Below are positions 1 through 8,360 of a DNA stretch of 64,000 bases, in pieces. The notes under the pieces are model-generated. The model saw nothing but the letters and a program-made list of their open reading frames with translations, made no database searches and had not been told where the DNA came from. This DNA comes from Nannocystis bainbridge. GTDB taxonomy: Bacteria; Myxococcota_A; Polyangia; Nannocystales; Nannocystaceae. The DNA is taken from contig NZ_JAQNDL010000001.1 in the NCBI RefSeq assembly GCF_028368995.1, positions 2,382,001 to 2,446,000 on the forward strand, given 5' to 3'. The position numbers were made by a program, and so were the translations under genes. The stretch's first letter is position 1; every line of letters starts with the position of its first letter.

Positions 1-3000
1 AGGTCTCGTCGACGCGGAGGACGGCCTTGTTGTTGGTGATGTTGACGAGGCGCGCAGAGACCTCGAGCTCGACCTCGCCGGGCAGCGGGTAGGCGTAGCT
101 GATGCCCACGTTGGCGAAGTAGTTGGGCTCGAGCCGGCCGCCGGCGCCGCGCGGGATGGCGTAGACCAGGAACTGGCCGCTGTAGCGGTTGTTGTCGGCG
201 AACACGCTGATCGGCGTGCCCGACTGGTAGCGGAAGTTGAGGCCGAGGGTCAGGCGGCCGGCCTTCTTGAGGTCGAACGAGTAGTAGCCGTCGAACTTGA
301 CCTGGTGCGGCCGGTTGTCCCACAGCGGGCCGTAGCTGTTACGGACCAGCTCGGGGATGTCGTAGGTCGTCGTGGTGCCGAGGTCGATGGCGCCGGTGTT
401 GCGGTTGACGAAGCCGTCGTAGTTACCGATCAGGCGGCTGTAGATGTAGCTGGCCTGGATGGTCCAGTTCTTGGCGAAGCGCTTGGTGATGTTGAACACC
501 CACGCGTCGTAGTTGCGGACCGGCTTGTTGAAGAGCGTCCCGACCTTCGTGTACGCGTCGGCGAGGAAGGTGCAGCGGTTGAGCTCGCGGGCGAGCACGT
601 CGCGCTGCGGGTCGTCGTCAGCGGCCTGGTCGAACTGATCCTGCAGCTTGGTACAGGCGTCCTGCTGGCGCTGGATGTCGGAGGCCGACACCGACTCGCC
701 GGGGTTGGCGATGATGAAGTTGAGGCCGCCGTTGGTCGACACGTCCTCGACCGCGCGGCCGAGGCTCTCGTGCTGCCACTTGACGCCGACGAGCAGGTCT
801 TCGATGACCTCCTGCTCGTAGCCGACGACGAACTTCTGCGTGTACATGCCGCGCAGCTTCGGCACGACGGAGCCCGCGGTGAGGCCGGTGGTCGACTGGT
901 TGAAGTCGGTGCACCACTCGGTCGGGGCGCCGTTGATCGACCGCTCGCGCGACTCGCCGCCGATGAGCACCGGGGTGGAGCAGTCGGACGCGCGGTAGCT
1001 GCGGTTGACGTTGACGAGGCCGCCGAAGGCGCGGTTGTTCAACACGACCGGCAGCTGCTGGTAGAACCAGCCGTACGAGGCGTACAGGCGGCTCTTGCCC
1101 TCGTCCGTCCAGTCGTAGACGAGGCTGACGCGCGGGGCGACGTTGTCGTTGATGAAGATGTTGCGCTTGCCGAACACGTCCTTCATGTCCTGCATCTCCC
1201 AACGCACGCCGGCGTTGAGGTACAGGTTCGACATGATGGACCACTTGTCCTGGACGAACAGCGCGTAGTTCTGGGTGGTCAGCGTCGAGTTGTAGGCCGA
1301 GACGCGGACGCCGGCGCCGATCGGGCTGGCGATCGCGCGCAGGTCCTCTTGCTCATAGCGGACGCGGCCGAAGCCGAGAGTGCGGCGGTTGTCGGGGTTG
1401 TCGGCGTCGACGATGACGAGGCGGTTGTTGTTAACCCGGTTCGGGCTAACCTCGTTGCCGATCATGTAGTTGTTGGTCGACGGGTCGTAGCAGTACTCGC
1501 CGCCGCCGACCGTGCCAGCCGGACAGTTCTGGTAGAAGTCCGAGTCGTTCTGGCCCGAGTAGGCGGTGCCCTGCTTGAGGCGCACGCTGTCGATCTCGGT
1601 GCCGTACTTGAGCTGGTGCGCGCCGGCCCGCTTGCCGCTGAGGAAGTGGGTAAGGGCGACCTGGCCGCCGACGCGGTCGGACACCGACTGCGAGTAGGTG
1701 CCGATACCGCCCGACAGCCACACGCGCGTCGGACAGGTGAGACCCGGCAGGTTGGCGTTGTTACACGCCTCGTCGACGCCCTGGACCAGGCGCACGGCGC
1801 CATCGCGGTCGAGCAGGTCGTAGAGGTTGCGACCCTGACTGTCGGTCTCCTGCGTCAGCGGGGTGTTCCGCTGGATCTCGTTGTCGAGCTTCCACGCCTG
1901 CTTCTGCGAGAAGCGCGAGTAGTAGACGCCGGCGTCGATCTCGATCTTGTCGTTGGCGACGCGGCCCTCGTAGTCGAGGCCGACCTGGGTCTGGTTGCCG
2001 AGGTCGCTGCCGAAGCTGTTGTTGACGACGCCCGAGCCGACGCGCGAGGCGCCGCCGATGGTCGCGTTCGGGTTGGTGCCGAACGAGTTGGGCTCGGAGC
2101 CCGGGGGCTGGCGATAGCTGCGCCGCTGGGTGCCCGGGCCGCCGCCGCCCGACAGGCGCAGGCGGTGCTTGGGGTTGATCTGCCAGTCGATCGCGACCGT
2201 CCACCCCATGTTGAAGCGGCCGGTCTTGAACCGCTGCTCGGCGAACTTGACCGAGTCGATGTAGTTGCCGTTGGCCGCGCAGTCGTTGGTGCCGTTCTCG
2301 TAGGCACACTCCTCGTAGCCGCCCGAGCGGTCCTTGTCGCGGCGCTTGTAGAACGACTGGATCAGGGAGTTGTTGGTGCCGCCCGGCGCGACGCCGACGG
2401 CGAAGAACAACTTGTCCTTGATGATCGGACCGGACAGGGTGACGACGCCCTGGCCCTCGTAGTTGTTGATCTCGGCCACGCGCAGCGACTCGTCCGTCGC
2501 GCTGATGAAGCGCGGCAGGGCGATGCGCGGGGTCATGCGGAACAGCACCTGACCGCGAATCTTGTTGCTGCCGCCGATGCGGCGCGCCTTGACGAGGCCG
2601 CCAGAGGCGCCGCCGCTCTCGGCGTCGTACACGCCCTCGACGATCTCGACCTCGTCGATGAACTCCTGGACGATCGTCGCGCCGACGGTGCCGAACGCCG
2701 GGCTGGTGGCGTTCTGGCCGTCGACGACGTACTTGCTCTCGGCGCCCGTCGTGCCGCCGAGGCGGATGCCGGCGGCGTCGCGGCTGGCGGTCGGCGACAT
2801 GTCGACCACGGCCGTGAAGTCGCGGCTCGCCCCGCCGACCGGGATGTTGCGCGCCTGCTCCATCTTCACCTTGGTGACCTGGGCGGCGTCGTTGCGCGTC
2901 TTGGTCTGAACCTCGATGTCGACGCGGAACTTGAGCTTCGGATCGATCTGGAAGTTGGCGCGCATCTTGGCGCCGGGCAGGACGTCCATCGTCTTGTTGA

Positions 3001-3295
3001 CGTTGGCGTCCTGATACAGCACCTGCACCGTGTACTTGCCCTGCGGCAAGTTGCGGAAGGTGTAGAGGCCGTCCGCGTTGGTCATCACCTCGCGCGCGCC
3101 CTGGAGGCACGTACACTGAATGATGACGAGGGCGCCCGAGATCTTCTGACCGGAGTTTTGGTCAGTGACGACGCCGCTGATCGTGACGTCGGAGGCAGCC
3201 AGCGCGAGGTTAGGGGCCATCGCCGCGACCGCTGGCGGAATGACGACCAGCGGCAAGGACAACGAGTACTTGAGCAGAGAGCGGCTTGTCTTCAC
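1..3295 (-). CDS. TonB-dependent outer-membrane receptor with N-terminal carboxypeptidase-regulatory-like domain (3' end beyond window)
   Basis: Reading leftwards from a GTG at 3295-3293, the frame is open to the window edge, giving at least 1098 residues without the C-terminus. An AAGGAG lies 9 nt before the GTG, which decides the start; an in-frame ATG follows at 3220. The product begins with a basic and hydrophobic signal peptide. An Ig-like domain follows (TISGVVTDQNSG, then a TFRNLPQGKYTV strand), then a plug-like region with SRDAAGIRLGG and FIDEVEIVEGVYDAE. The rest alternates aromatic beta strands typical of a barrel (for example SARLVNITNNKAVLRVDE near the edge). Such receptors import siderophores, B12 or glycans using TonB energy, but the substrate cannot be told and no tonB/exbB is nearby. 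A 3-kb open frame on the opposite strand is only a codon-bias shadow. Confidence 0.88.
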   Translation of the reverse strand, partial: MKTSRSLLKYSLSLPLVVIPPAVAAMAPNLALAASDVTISGVVTDQNSGQKISGALVIIQCTCLQGAREVMTNADGLYTFRNLPQGKYTVQVLYQDANVNKTMDVLPGAKMRANFQIDPKLKFRVDIEVQTKTRNDAAQVTKVKMEQARNIPVGGASRDFTAVVDMSPTASRDAAGIRLGGTTGAESKYVVDGQNATSPAFGTVGATIVQEFIDEVEIVEGVYDAESGGASGGLVKARRIGGSNKIRGQVLFRMTPRIALPRFISATDESLRVAEINNYEGQGVVTLSGPIIKDKLFFAVGVAPGGTNNSLIQSFYKRRDKDRSGGYEECAYENGTNDCAANGNYIDSVKFAEQRFKTGRFNMGWTVAIDWQINPKHRLRLSGGGGPGTQRRSYRQPPGSEPNSFGTNPNATIGGASRVGSGVVNNSFGSDLGNQTQVGLDYEGRVANDKIEIDAGVYYSRFSQKQAWKLDNEIQRNTPLTQETDSQGRNLYDLLDRDGAVRLVQGVDEACNNANLPGLTCPTRVWLSGGIGTYSQSVSDRVGGQVALTHFLSGKRAGAHQLKYGTEIDSVRLKQGTAYSGQNDSDFYQNCPAGTVGGGEYCYDPSTNNYMIGNEVSPNRVNNNRLVIVDADNPDNRRTLGFGRVRYEQEDLRAIASPIGAGVRVSAYNSTLTTQNYALFVQDKWSIMSNLYLNAGVRWEMQDMKDVFGKRNIFINDNVAPRVSLVYDWTDEGKSRLYASYGWFYQQLPVVLNNRAFGGLVNVNRSYRASDCSTPVLIGGESRERSINGAPTEWCTDFNQSTTGLTAGSVVPKLRGMYTQKFVVGYEQEVIEDLLVGVKWQHESLGRAVEDVSTNGGLNFIIANPGESVSASDIQRQQDACTKLQDQFDQAADDDPQRDVLARELNRCTFLADAYTKVGTLFNKPVRNYDAWVFNITKRFAKNWTIQASYIYSRLIGNYDGFVNRNTGAIDLGTTTTYDIPELVRNSYGPLWDNRPHQVKFDGYYSFDLKKAGRLTLGLNFRYQSGTPISVFADNNRYSGQFLVYAIPRGAGGRLEPNYFANVGISYAYPLPGEVELEVSARLVNITNNKAVLRVDET

Positions 3296-3507
3296 AGGAG
3301 GGTGCTCCTTGCGGTCACGGCGAGCGCCTCGGGCATCGGCTTGGATACCAGCGGGGGGTATATCACAACGAAAGCAACACTGAATACGGGAATCTTGCCT
3401 TGAGTCCCGCCCCCCCGGGGCCGGACGGCGATCAGACTTCCCCCCCGCTGCCGCGAAAACCGCGGGCGTACGCGAAGGCGTAGCGCGGCCCGACCACGCG
3501 AGGTCCG

Positions 3508-4374
3508 TCAGAGGTCCACGAGCTCGACGTCCTCGGGCGCGATCGCCTCGCCGAGGAACACCGCACCGACCCGCGCGAACCGGGCCGGAGCATCCGTAGC
3601 GAGGAAGCGGACGCCCGCCTGCCCTGCCCCGCCCTGCCCGCGGGTCCGGGGGCCGGCGCGCAGGTCCGATCGCAGGAGGCAGTCCACCACGACCTCGGCG
3701 GTCGTCTCGGCCGAATCGACCAACCTTACGCGCGGGCCGACGGCGGTGGCGATCGCCTGGCGCAGGACCGGGAAGTGGGTGCAGCCGAGGACGAGGCAGT
3801 CGAGCGCCGGTCGCTCGCCGACCACGCCGGCGAGGTAGCGCTGCGCGACCGCCTCGGCGACAGGCCCGCTGACCCAACCTTCCTCGGCGAGCGCGACGAA
3901 CAGCTGGCACGCGATCGACTCGACCTCGGCGGCCGGACGCGCGGCCCGGATGGCCCGCTCGTAGGCGCCGCCGCGGACGGTGCCCTCGGTGGCGATGACG
4001 CCGATCTGCCCGCTGACCGAGGCCGCGCAGGCGGCCGCGGCCCCCGGCTCGATGACGCCGATCACCGGCAACGGGGCGAACACCGCCGCGAGGTGGCCGA
4101 GCGCGACCGAAGAAGCGGTGTTGCAGGCGACGACCAGCAGCTTGATCCCGCGGCCGACCAGGACCCGCGCGGCCTGCTCGGCGTAGCGCGTGACGGTCTC
4201 GCCGCTCTTGGTCCCGTACGGCAGCCGGGCCGTGTCGCCGAGATAGATGAATCGCTCGTCTGGTAACGCGGCCCGCAGCGACCGCAGCACCGTGAGTCCA
4301 CCGACGCCGGAGTCGAACACGCCGATCGGTAGATCGGCCACGGTCGCTTCGGCCTCGCCTCGCGACCCGGTCAC
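3508..4374 (-). CDS. murI: Glutamate racemase
   Basis: 288 residues, normal for MurI. The enzyme converts L-glutamate to D-glutamate in the cytoplasm for peptidoglycan synthesis. The N-terminal signature PIGVFDSGVGGLTV is complete, with the first catalytic cysteine in VVACNTAS (about C84) and the second in LVLGCTHFP (about C198); YLGDTARLPYG is also conserved. The first start is GTG at 4374. A second in-frame GTG at 4341 would remove 11 poorly conserved residues and may be the true start. The stop of the acyl-CoA dehydrogenase (4376-4378) lies directly upstream, so the two are probably co-transcribed although functionally unrelated. Confidence 0.95.
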   Translation of the reverse strand: MTGSRGEAEATVADLPIGVFDSGVGGLTVLRSLRAALPDERFIYLGDTARLPYGTKSGETVTRYAEQAARVLVGRGIKLLVVACNTASSVALGHLAAVFAPLPVIGVIEPGAAAACAASVSGQIGVIATEGTVRGGAYERAIRAARPAAEVESIACQLFVALAEEGWVSGPVAEAVAQRYLAGVVGERPALDCLVLGCTHFPVLRQAIATAVGPRVRLVDSAETTAEVVVDCLLRSDLRAGPRTRGQGGAGQAGVRFLATDAPARFARVGAVFLGEAIAPEDVELVDL

Positions 4375-4375
4375 G

Positions 4376-5539
4376 CTAGCCTCGAGCGAGGATGTTCTTG
4401 GCGATCACCATGCGCTGGACCTGCGAGGTGCCCTCGTAGATCTGCATGAGCTTGGCGTCGCGGTAGATCTTCTCGACCGGGTACTCGCGGGTGTAGCCGT
4501 AGCCGCCGAACACCTGCACGGCGTCCGAGGCGCACTTCACGACGTTGTCGGCCCCGATGCACTTGGCGATCGCGCTGGTGTTGGTGCGACGGATGCCCTT
4601 GTCGACCTCCCACGCCGCCTTGTTGTAGAGGAGGCGAGTGGTCTCGTAGGCCATCGCCATCTCGGCGATCATGAACTGGATCGCCTGGTGCTCGGAGATC
4701 GGCTTGCCGAAGGTCTTGCGCTCCTTGGCGTAGCGGGCCGACTCGTCGAGGCAGCGGCGGATCATGCCGGCGCACTGCGAGCCGATCATCGGCCGCGAGC
4801 GATCGAACACTTCCATGGCGACGTAGAAGCCCTTGCCGGGCTCGCCGAGGATGTCGGCGTCGGTCAGCGGGACGTCTTCGAAGATGACGTCGCAGGTCTC
4901 GGAGGCGCGCTGGCCGAGCTTCTTCTCTTTCTTGCCGATGCTGATGCCGGGCCGGTCGTTGTCGACGACGAAGGCCGTGATGCCGCGGTGGCCGAGCGCC
5001 GGGTCGAGGGTGGCGAAGCCGGTGAAGATGCTGGCGTGGCCGGCGTTGGTGATCCACCGCTTCTGCCCGCTGAGGCGCCAGCCGTTGCCGTCGCGCACGA
5101 GGCGGGTCTTCATCGCGGCGACGTCGGAGCCGGCCTCGGGCTCGCTGCAGGCGTAGCTGATGAAGATGAACTCCTCGGTCAGCCGGCGCAGGTGCTTCTG
5201 CTTCTGCTCCTCGGTGCCGGCGACCAGCAGCGGCAGCGCGCCGAGGTGGTTGCACATCACGCTGGTGGCGATCGCGGCGCAGCCGTAGGCGAGCTCCTCG
5301 GAGACGATGCAGCCGTCGAGGGTGTGGTAGCCGAGGCCGCCGTAGGCCTCGGGGATCTCGATGTTCATCAGGCCGAGGTCGAACGCGGCCTTGAACACGT
5401 CGACGGGGAACTTCTCGGCCTCGTCGTAATCGTGCGCGACCGGGATGATCGATTCGCGCGTGAATTTGCGCGCGGTCTGAATGAGGGCGTTCTGCTCGTC
5501 GGTGTACGTCGGGTCGAACACGGCGACCCCGCATACCAT
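4376..5539 (-). CDS. Acyl-CoA dehydrogenase (short/medium-chain type)
   Basis: 387 residues from the ATG at 5539; an upstream in-frame start at 5587 would add 16 unconserved residues. This is an FAD flavoenzyme of beta-oxidation or branched-chain acid breakdown that oxidises acyl-CoA to trans-2-enoyl-CoA and passes electrons to ETF. Visible family marks are YACSEPEAGSD (flavin/substrate loop), KRWITNA, and the C-terminal GGYGYTREYPVEKIYRDAK followed by QIYEGTSQVQR. The glutamate in that last motif (about E369) is the position of the catalytic base in MCAD/SCAD. Chain-length specificity cannot be read from the sequence. It follows the ccm operon on the same strand and abuts murI. Confidence 0.93.
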   Translation of the reverse strand: MVCGVAVFDPTYTDEQNALIQTARKFTRESIIPVAHDYDEAEKFPVDVFKAAFDLGLMNIEIPEAYGGLGYHTLDGCIVSEELAYGCAAIATSVMCNHLGALPLLVAGTEEQKQKHLRRLTEEFIFISYACSEPEAGSDVAAMKTRLVRDGNGWRLSGQKRWITNAGHASIFTGFATLDPALGHRGITAFVVDNDRPGISIGKKEKKLGQRASETCDVIFEDVPLTDADILGEPGKGFYVAMEVFDRSRPMIGSQCAGMIRRCLDESARYAKERKTFGKPISEHQAIQFMIAEMAMAYETTRLLYNKAAWEVDKGIRRTNTSAIAKCIGADNVVKCASDAVQVFGGYGYTREYPVEKIYRDAKLMQIYEGTSQVQRMVIAKNILARG

Positions 5540-5583
5540 GGCCGCCGGACCAGCGCCAGCATCCGAGCCGGCCCACGCCCGCG

Positions 5584-5775
5584 TCACGGGCGGGCGTCAG
5601 GACCGTGCTGCGGCTCGTGAGTCGGCTCCGACCTGGCCCTTCGGGCAGCCGCGCGTCGGGCCACGAGCTCGCGGTCGGCGGCGCTGCTGGCGACCGCTCG
5701 ACCGCCGAGGATGTAGCCGATCAAGATCCCCAGCAAGAACACGCCCGGGATGTACAGGAAGTGCCCGAGCGTCAC
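5584..5775 (-). CDS. Small membrane protein at the end of the ccm operon
   Basis: 63 residues from a GTG at 5775-5773, which overlaps the stop of the CcmD-like gene (GTGA). One transmembrane helix occupies about residues 4-24 (FLYIPGVFLLGILIGYILGG) and is followed by an Arg/Ala-rich cytoplasmic tail containing ELVARRAAARRA. The tight overlap and strand make it the last gene of the ccm operon. I do not recognise a family; position suggests a small accessory subunit of the heme-handling CcmABCD complex, but this rests on context alone. Starting further upstream would add an Arg-rich stretch that is a shadow of ccmD. Confidence 0.6.
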   Translation of the reverse strand: MTLGHFLYIPGVFLLGILIGYILGGRAVASSAADRELVARRAAARRARSEPTHEPQHGPDARP

Positions 5776-6092
5776 GCGCCCGGTCCTCCGCGGGCCGCCG
5801 GTCGATCCAGCTCGCGTCGCAGGGCGTCGACGTCGGCGCGCAGCCGCGCCGAGCGGCGCCACAAGAACAGGCCGTAGGCGGCGAACAGCGCCCACAGGAT
5901 GCCGTAGGCCCAGACGATGTGCTGGTAGTCGCTGGCGGTCTTGGCCGCGGCCTTGTCCTCGAGGCTGGCGAGGATCTCCTTCTCCTCGCGGCTGGTGCCG
6001 ACGGCGGGCTCGTAGTCACCGTTATCGGCCGGCGCGGGCGCAGCTTCGAAGGCGAGGCCGGTGATCAGGACGGGCAGAGCGATCGGTGTCAT
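5772..6092 (-). CDS. CcmD-like small membrane protein
   Basis: 106 residues from the ATG at 6092, overlapping the ccmC stop by ATGA. A signal-like hydrophobic N-terminus is followed by an acidic linker and then one transmembrane helix (HIVWAYGILWALFAAYGLFL, about residues 58-77) that runs into a basic coiled-coil tail (RRSARLRADVDALRREL). The order one helix then coiled coil, and the place directly after ccmC, are what is expected of CcmD, which stabilises CcmC and helps release heme-loaded CcmE. At 106 residues it is longer than the usual 45-70, because of the extra N-terminal part. The family assignment is moderate since CcmD proteins share little sequence. Confidence 0.7.
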   Translation of the reverse strand: MTPIALPVLITGLAFEAAPAPADNGDYEPAVGTSREEKEILASLEDKAAAKTASDYQHIVWAYGILWALFAAYGLFLWRRSARLRADVDALRRELDRPAARGGPGA

Positions 6093-6769
6093 GCGCGAGA
6101 GTCCTCCAGGCGGACGTAGGCCTCGTCGAGCTCGCCGACGAGGACGAGCTGACGGGCGCGGATGGCGAACAGGCCGAAGCTGACCAGCAGCAGCGCGGAC
6201 AGGCCGGGCCAGAAGGTGGCCCACATCTCCGGCGGCAGCTTGGCGACCACGCCGGTGGTCGGGTGCGTGGTCTTCCACAGCTTGACCGCGTAGTAGATGA
6301 GCGGGACGTTGACGGCGCCGAAGATCGCCAGCGCCGCGGCCAGCCGCTCCGACGCGTGCTGGCCGAAGTGACGCAGCAGCAAGTAGGCGGCGATCACCAG
6401 CCAGAGCAGCGCGGTGGTGACCTGGCGGGCGTCGCCGGTCCACGGGGTGCCCCAGGTGGCGTGACCCCAGATCGGGCCGGTCAGCAGGACGCCGAGGCCG
6501 CCAAGGAACCCGATCTCCGCGGCCGCGAGGGCGACCGCGCCGGCCGTGCGCGAGCGCCGACGCAGCTGCACGCCCGCGGCCACGCCCGAGATGACGGCCA
6601 TGAGCATGCACAGCCAGCCCATCGGCACGTGGAAGAAGAAGATCTTGAAGGCGGTGCCCATGGTCCGCTCGTTGGGCGTCTGCAGGAACACCCGCTGCAC
6701 GCTGTAGACCACCAGCGGCGCGGCGGCGAGGAACAGCAAGGGGACCACGAGCTCGGACTTTCGCTTCAT
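6089..6769 (-). CDS. ccmC: Heme exporter/lyase subunit CcmC
   Basis: 226 residues with six hydrophobic helices. CcmC presents heme to the chaperone CcmE at the outer face of the inner membrane during System I cytochrome c maturation. The conserved first periplasmic His is in FFFHVPMGW (about H47) and the second in KTTHPTTG (about H169). The tryptophan-rich WWD segment is WGHATWGTPWTGDAR (101-115). It departs from the usual WGxxWxWDxR by having Gly where a Trp normally stands. The ATG at 6769 lies inside the end of ccmB, and the stop overlaps the ccmD-like start, so translation is coupled. Confidence 0.93.
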   Translation of the reverse strand: MKRKSELVVPLLFLAAAPLVVYSVQRVFLQTPNERTMGTAFKIFFFHVPMGWLCMLMAVISGVAAGVQLRRRSRTAGAVALAAAEIGFLGGLGVLLTGPIWGHATWGTPWTGDARQVTTALLWLVIAAYLLLRHFGQHASERLAAALAIFGAVNVPLIYYAVKLWKTTHPTTGVVAKLPPEMWATFWPGLSALLLVSFGLFAIRARQLVLVGELDEAYVRLEDSRA

Positions 6770-7605
6770 CGGGGCTCCTCTCGGCCGGCGGCGCGCAGGC
6801 TTTGGCGCGCGTGCTGCCGCGCGGCCTGGGCCGTGCGGGCCGGCGCGGCCCCCACGAGCACCGGCTCGAACAGCAGCGCGCCGAGGCCGAGCAAGATGAC
6901 GTCGAGCGCGGCCATCTGGCCGAGGTAGCTCGGGAGGTTGGGATTCTTGTCGAGCAGCGCGCGGGTGGTCACCAGCGCGAACATCAACACCGGGGTGGTG
7001 ACCGGGTAGAGGATCACCGCGAGCAGCATGTTCTTGCCGCCGCCGCCGGCCAGCCCGGCGGCGAACAGGGTGCCGATGGCGACGTAGCCGAGGCAGCCGA
7101 GGACCACGAGCGCGACTGTCTCGAGGGGCATGTCCCAAAAGACCTGTCCCGCGGGGAACATCGAGGCCAGCCCGGGCACCAGCAGGGCGCAGCAGACCAG
7201 CAGCACCAGCAGGGTCGAGCCGGCCTTGGCGACGTAGATCGCCAGGCGCTCGACCGGCGCGGCCAGCAGCGCCCGCAGGGTGTCGGCCTCGCGCTCGCGA
7301 TCAAAGGCGCGGGTCAAGGTGATGGTGCCGACGAACGCGACCGTGAGCCACAGCAGGCCCGGAACCGCGGGCAAGGTGTGCTTCTTCTCGAGCGCCGCGA
7401 ACGACAGGTAGAACATGCCGAGCACGACCAGGGTGAAGAAGGTCGAGGTCAGGACCAGCTCGAGGTCGCGCAGCTCTTGCCGCAGCTCGCTGCGGAGGAG
7501 GAGCAGGCTCTGGCGGAGCAGACGCACCGGCGCCAGGTGTAGCACAGGGTCGGCGCGCGGCGGAACCGGCCGATGCGAAGCCTGCGGCCAGCCGCCGCGG
7601 CTCAC
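6766..7605 (-). CDS. ccmB: Heme ABC exporter permease CcmB
   Basis: 279 residues from a GTG at 7605 that overlaps the ccmA stop (GTGA). CcmB is the permease half of the CcmAB ABC complex, whose ATP hydrolysis drives release of holo-CcmE from CcmC. The protein has about six membrane segments and the family motif FDREREADTLRALLAAPV, followed by CCALLVPGL and ILYPVTTPVLMFAL. The first 30 residues are not hydrophobic, so the real start could lie a little later. A palindromic repeat-like stretch (7129-7150) falls within the frame where the protein reads GQVFWDMP, and is tolerated in a loop. Confidence 0.92.
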   Translation of the reverse strand: MSRGGWPQASHRPVPPRADPVLHLAPVRLLRQSLLLLRSELRQELRDLELVLTSTFFTLVVLGMFYLSFAALEKKHTLPAVPGLLWLTVAFVGTITLTRAFDREREADTLRALLAAPVERLAIYVAKAGSTLLVLLVCCALLVPGLASMFPAGQVFWDMPLETVALVVLGCLGYVAIGTLFAAGLAGGGGKNMLLAVILYPVTTPVLMFALVTTRALLDKNPNLPSYLGQMAALDVILLGLGALLFEPVLVGAAPARTAQAARQHARQSLRAAGREEPR

Positions 7606-8360
7606 GCGGCGGCGTGATCGTCGGGGCCGACGGCGGCGAGGACCTCACTCGCGCGGGCGGCGAAGGCGGCCGGGTCGTCGCCGCCGCGCTCGACCTCGCG
7701 GACGATCACCCCGGCCTCGAGCAGCACCAGGCGATCGCACACGCGCAGCAGCGTGCCCTGGTCGTGGGAGCTGAGCAGGATCGCCGTTCCGCGGTCGCGC
7801 TCGGCCAGCAGCGCCCCCGCCAATTGCGAGCGCCCGCGGGCGTCGAGCGCCGTGAACGGCTCGTCGAGCAGCAGCAGCTCCGGATCACCGGCGACGGCCC
7901 GGGCCAGCGCGACCCGCTGGGCCATGCCGCGCGAGAAGGTCGAGACCGGGCGATCGAGGGCGTCGGCCGGCAGCCCCAGGTCGCGGAGGACGGCGTCGGC
8001 TGGCCGCGAGGACAGGCCGGCCGCGTGCCGCAATTCGGCGAACAGCTCGAGGTTGGCGCGCGCGCCGAGGCCGGGATAAAGCTGCGGCGCGTGGGCGACG
8101 TAGGCCAGGCGGGCGCGCAGCTCGAGGTCGATGTCGCCGACCACGCGCCCGCCGAATTGCCGCTCACCGCCGTCGGGCTGCAGGAGGCCGGCGAGGATCA
8201 AGAACAGCGTGGTCTTGCCGGCCCCGTTGGCGCCGACGAGGCCGGTGATGGTGCGAGGGCGCAGCTCGAGGTCGACGCTGCGCAGGACGACCTTGCGGCC
8301 GAACCGCTGGGAGATCGATCTCAGGACGATCGGGGTGATCGGCTCGCGGGGGCCGCTCAT
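7602..8360 (-). CDS. ccmA: Heme exporter ATP-binding protein CcmA
   Basis: 252 residues from the ATG at 8360, which overlaps the stop of the upstream gene. It is the cytoplasmic ATPase of CcmAB. Walker A is GANGAGKTT (43-51), the signature is FSRGMAQRVALARAV (a degenerate LSGGQ as is common in CcmA), Walker B is LLLLDEPFTALD, and the switch His is in SSHDQ. Length is slightly above the E. coli protein (about 205) because of a longer C-terminus ending in Ala-rich sequence. It is translationally coupled to ccmB. Confidence 0.93.
   Translation of the reverse strand: MSGPREPITPIVLRSISQRFGRKVVLRSVDLELRPRTITGLVGANGAGKTTLFLILAGLLQPDGGERQFGGRVVGDIDLELRARLAYVAHAPQLYPGLGARANLELFAELRHAAGLSSRPADAVLRDLGLPADALDRPVSTFSRGMAQRVALARAVAGDPELLLLDEPFTALDARGRSQLAGALLAERDRGTAILLSSHDQGTLLRVCDRLVLLEAGVIVREVERGGDDPAAFAARASEVLAAVGPDDHAAA

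Noticed and set aside
2795..2812. GACATGTCGACC in the TonB receptor as a copy of the dispersed palindrome
   Set aside because: Only the ACATGT core matches by chance within a conserved coding stretch (VVDMSP); the flanks do not fit.
305..3403. Open frame of 1032 codons on the plus strand opposite the TonB receptor
   Set aside because: Val/Asp/Leu/Arg-rich with no family marks; the minus strand carries a signal peptide, plug and barrel features. It is a codon-bias shadow.
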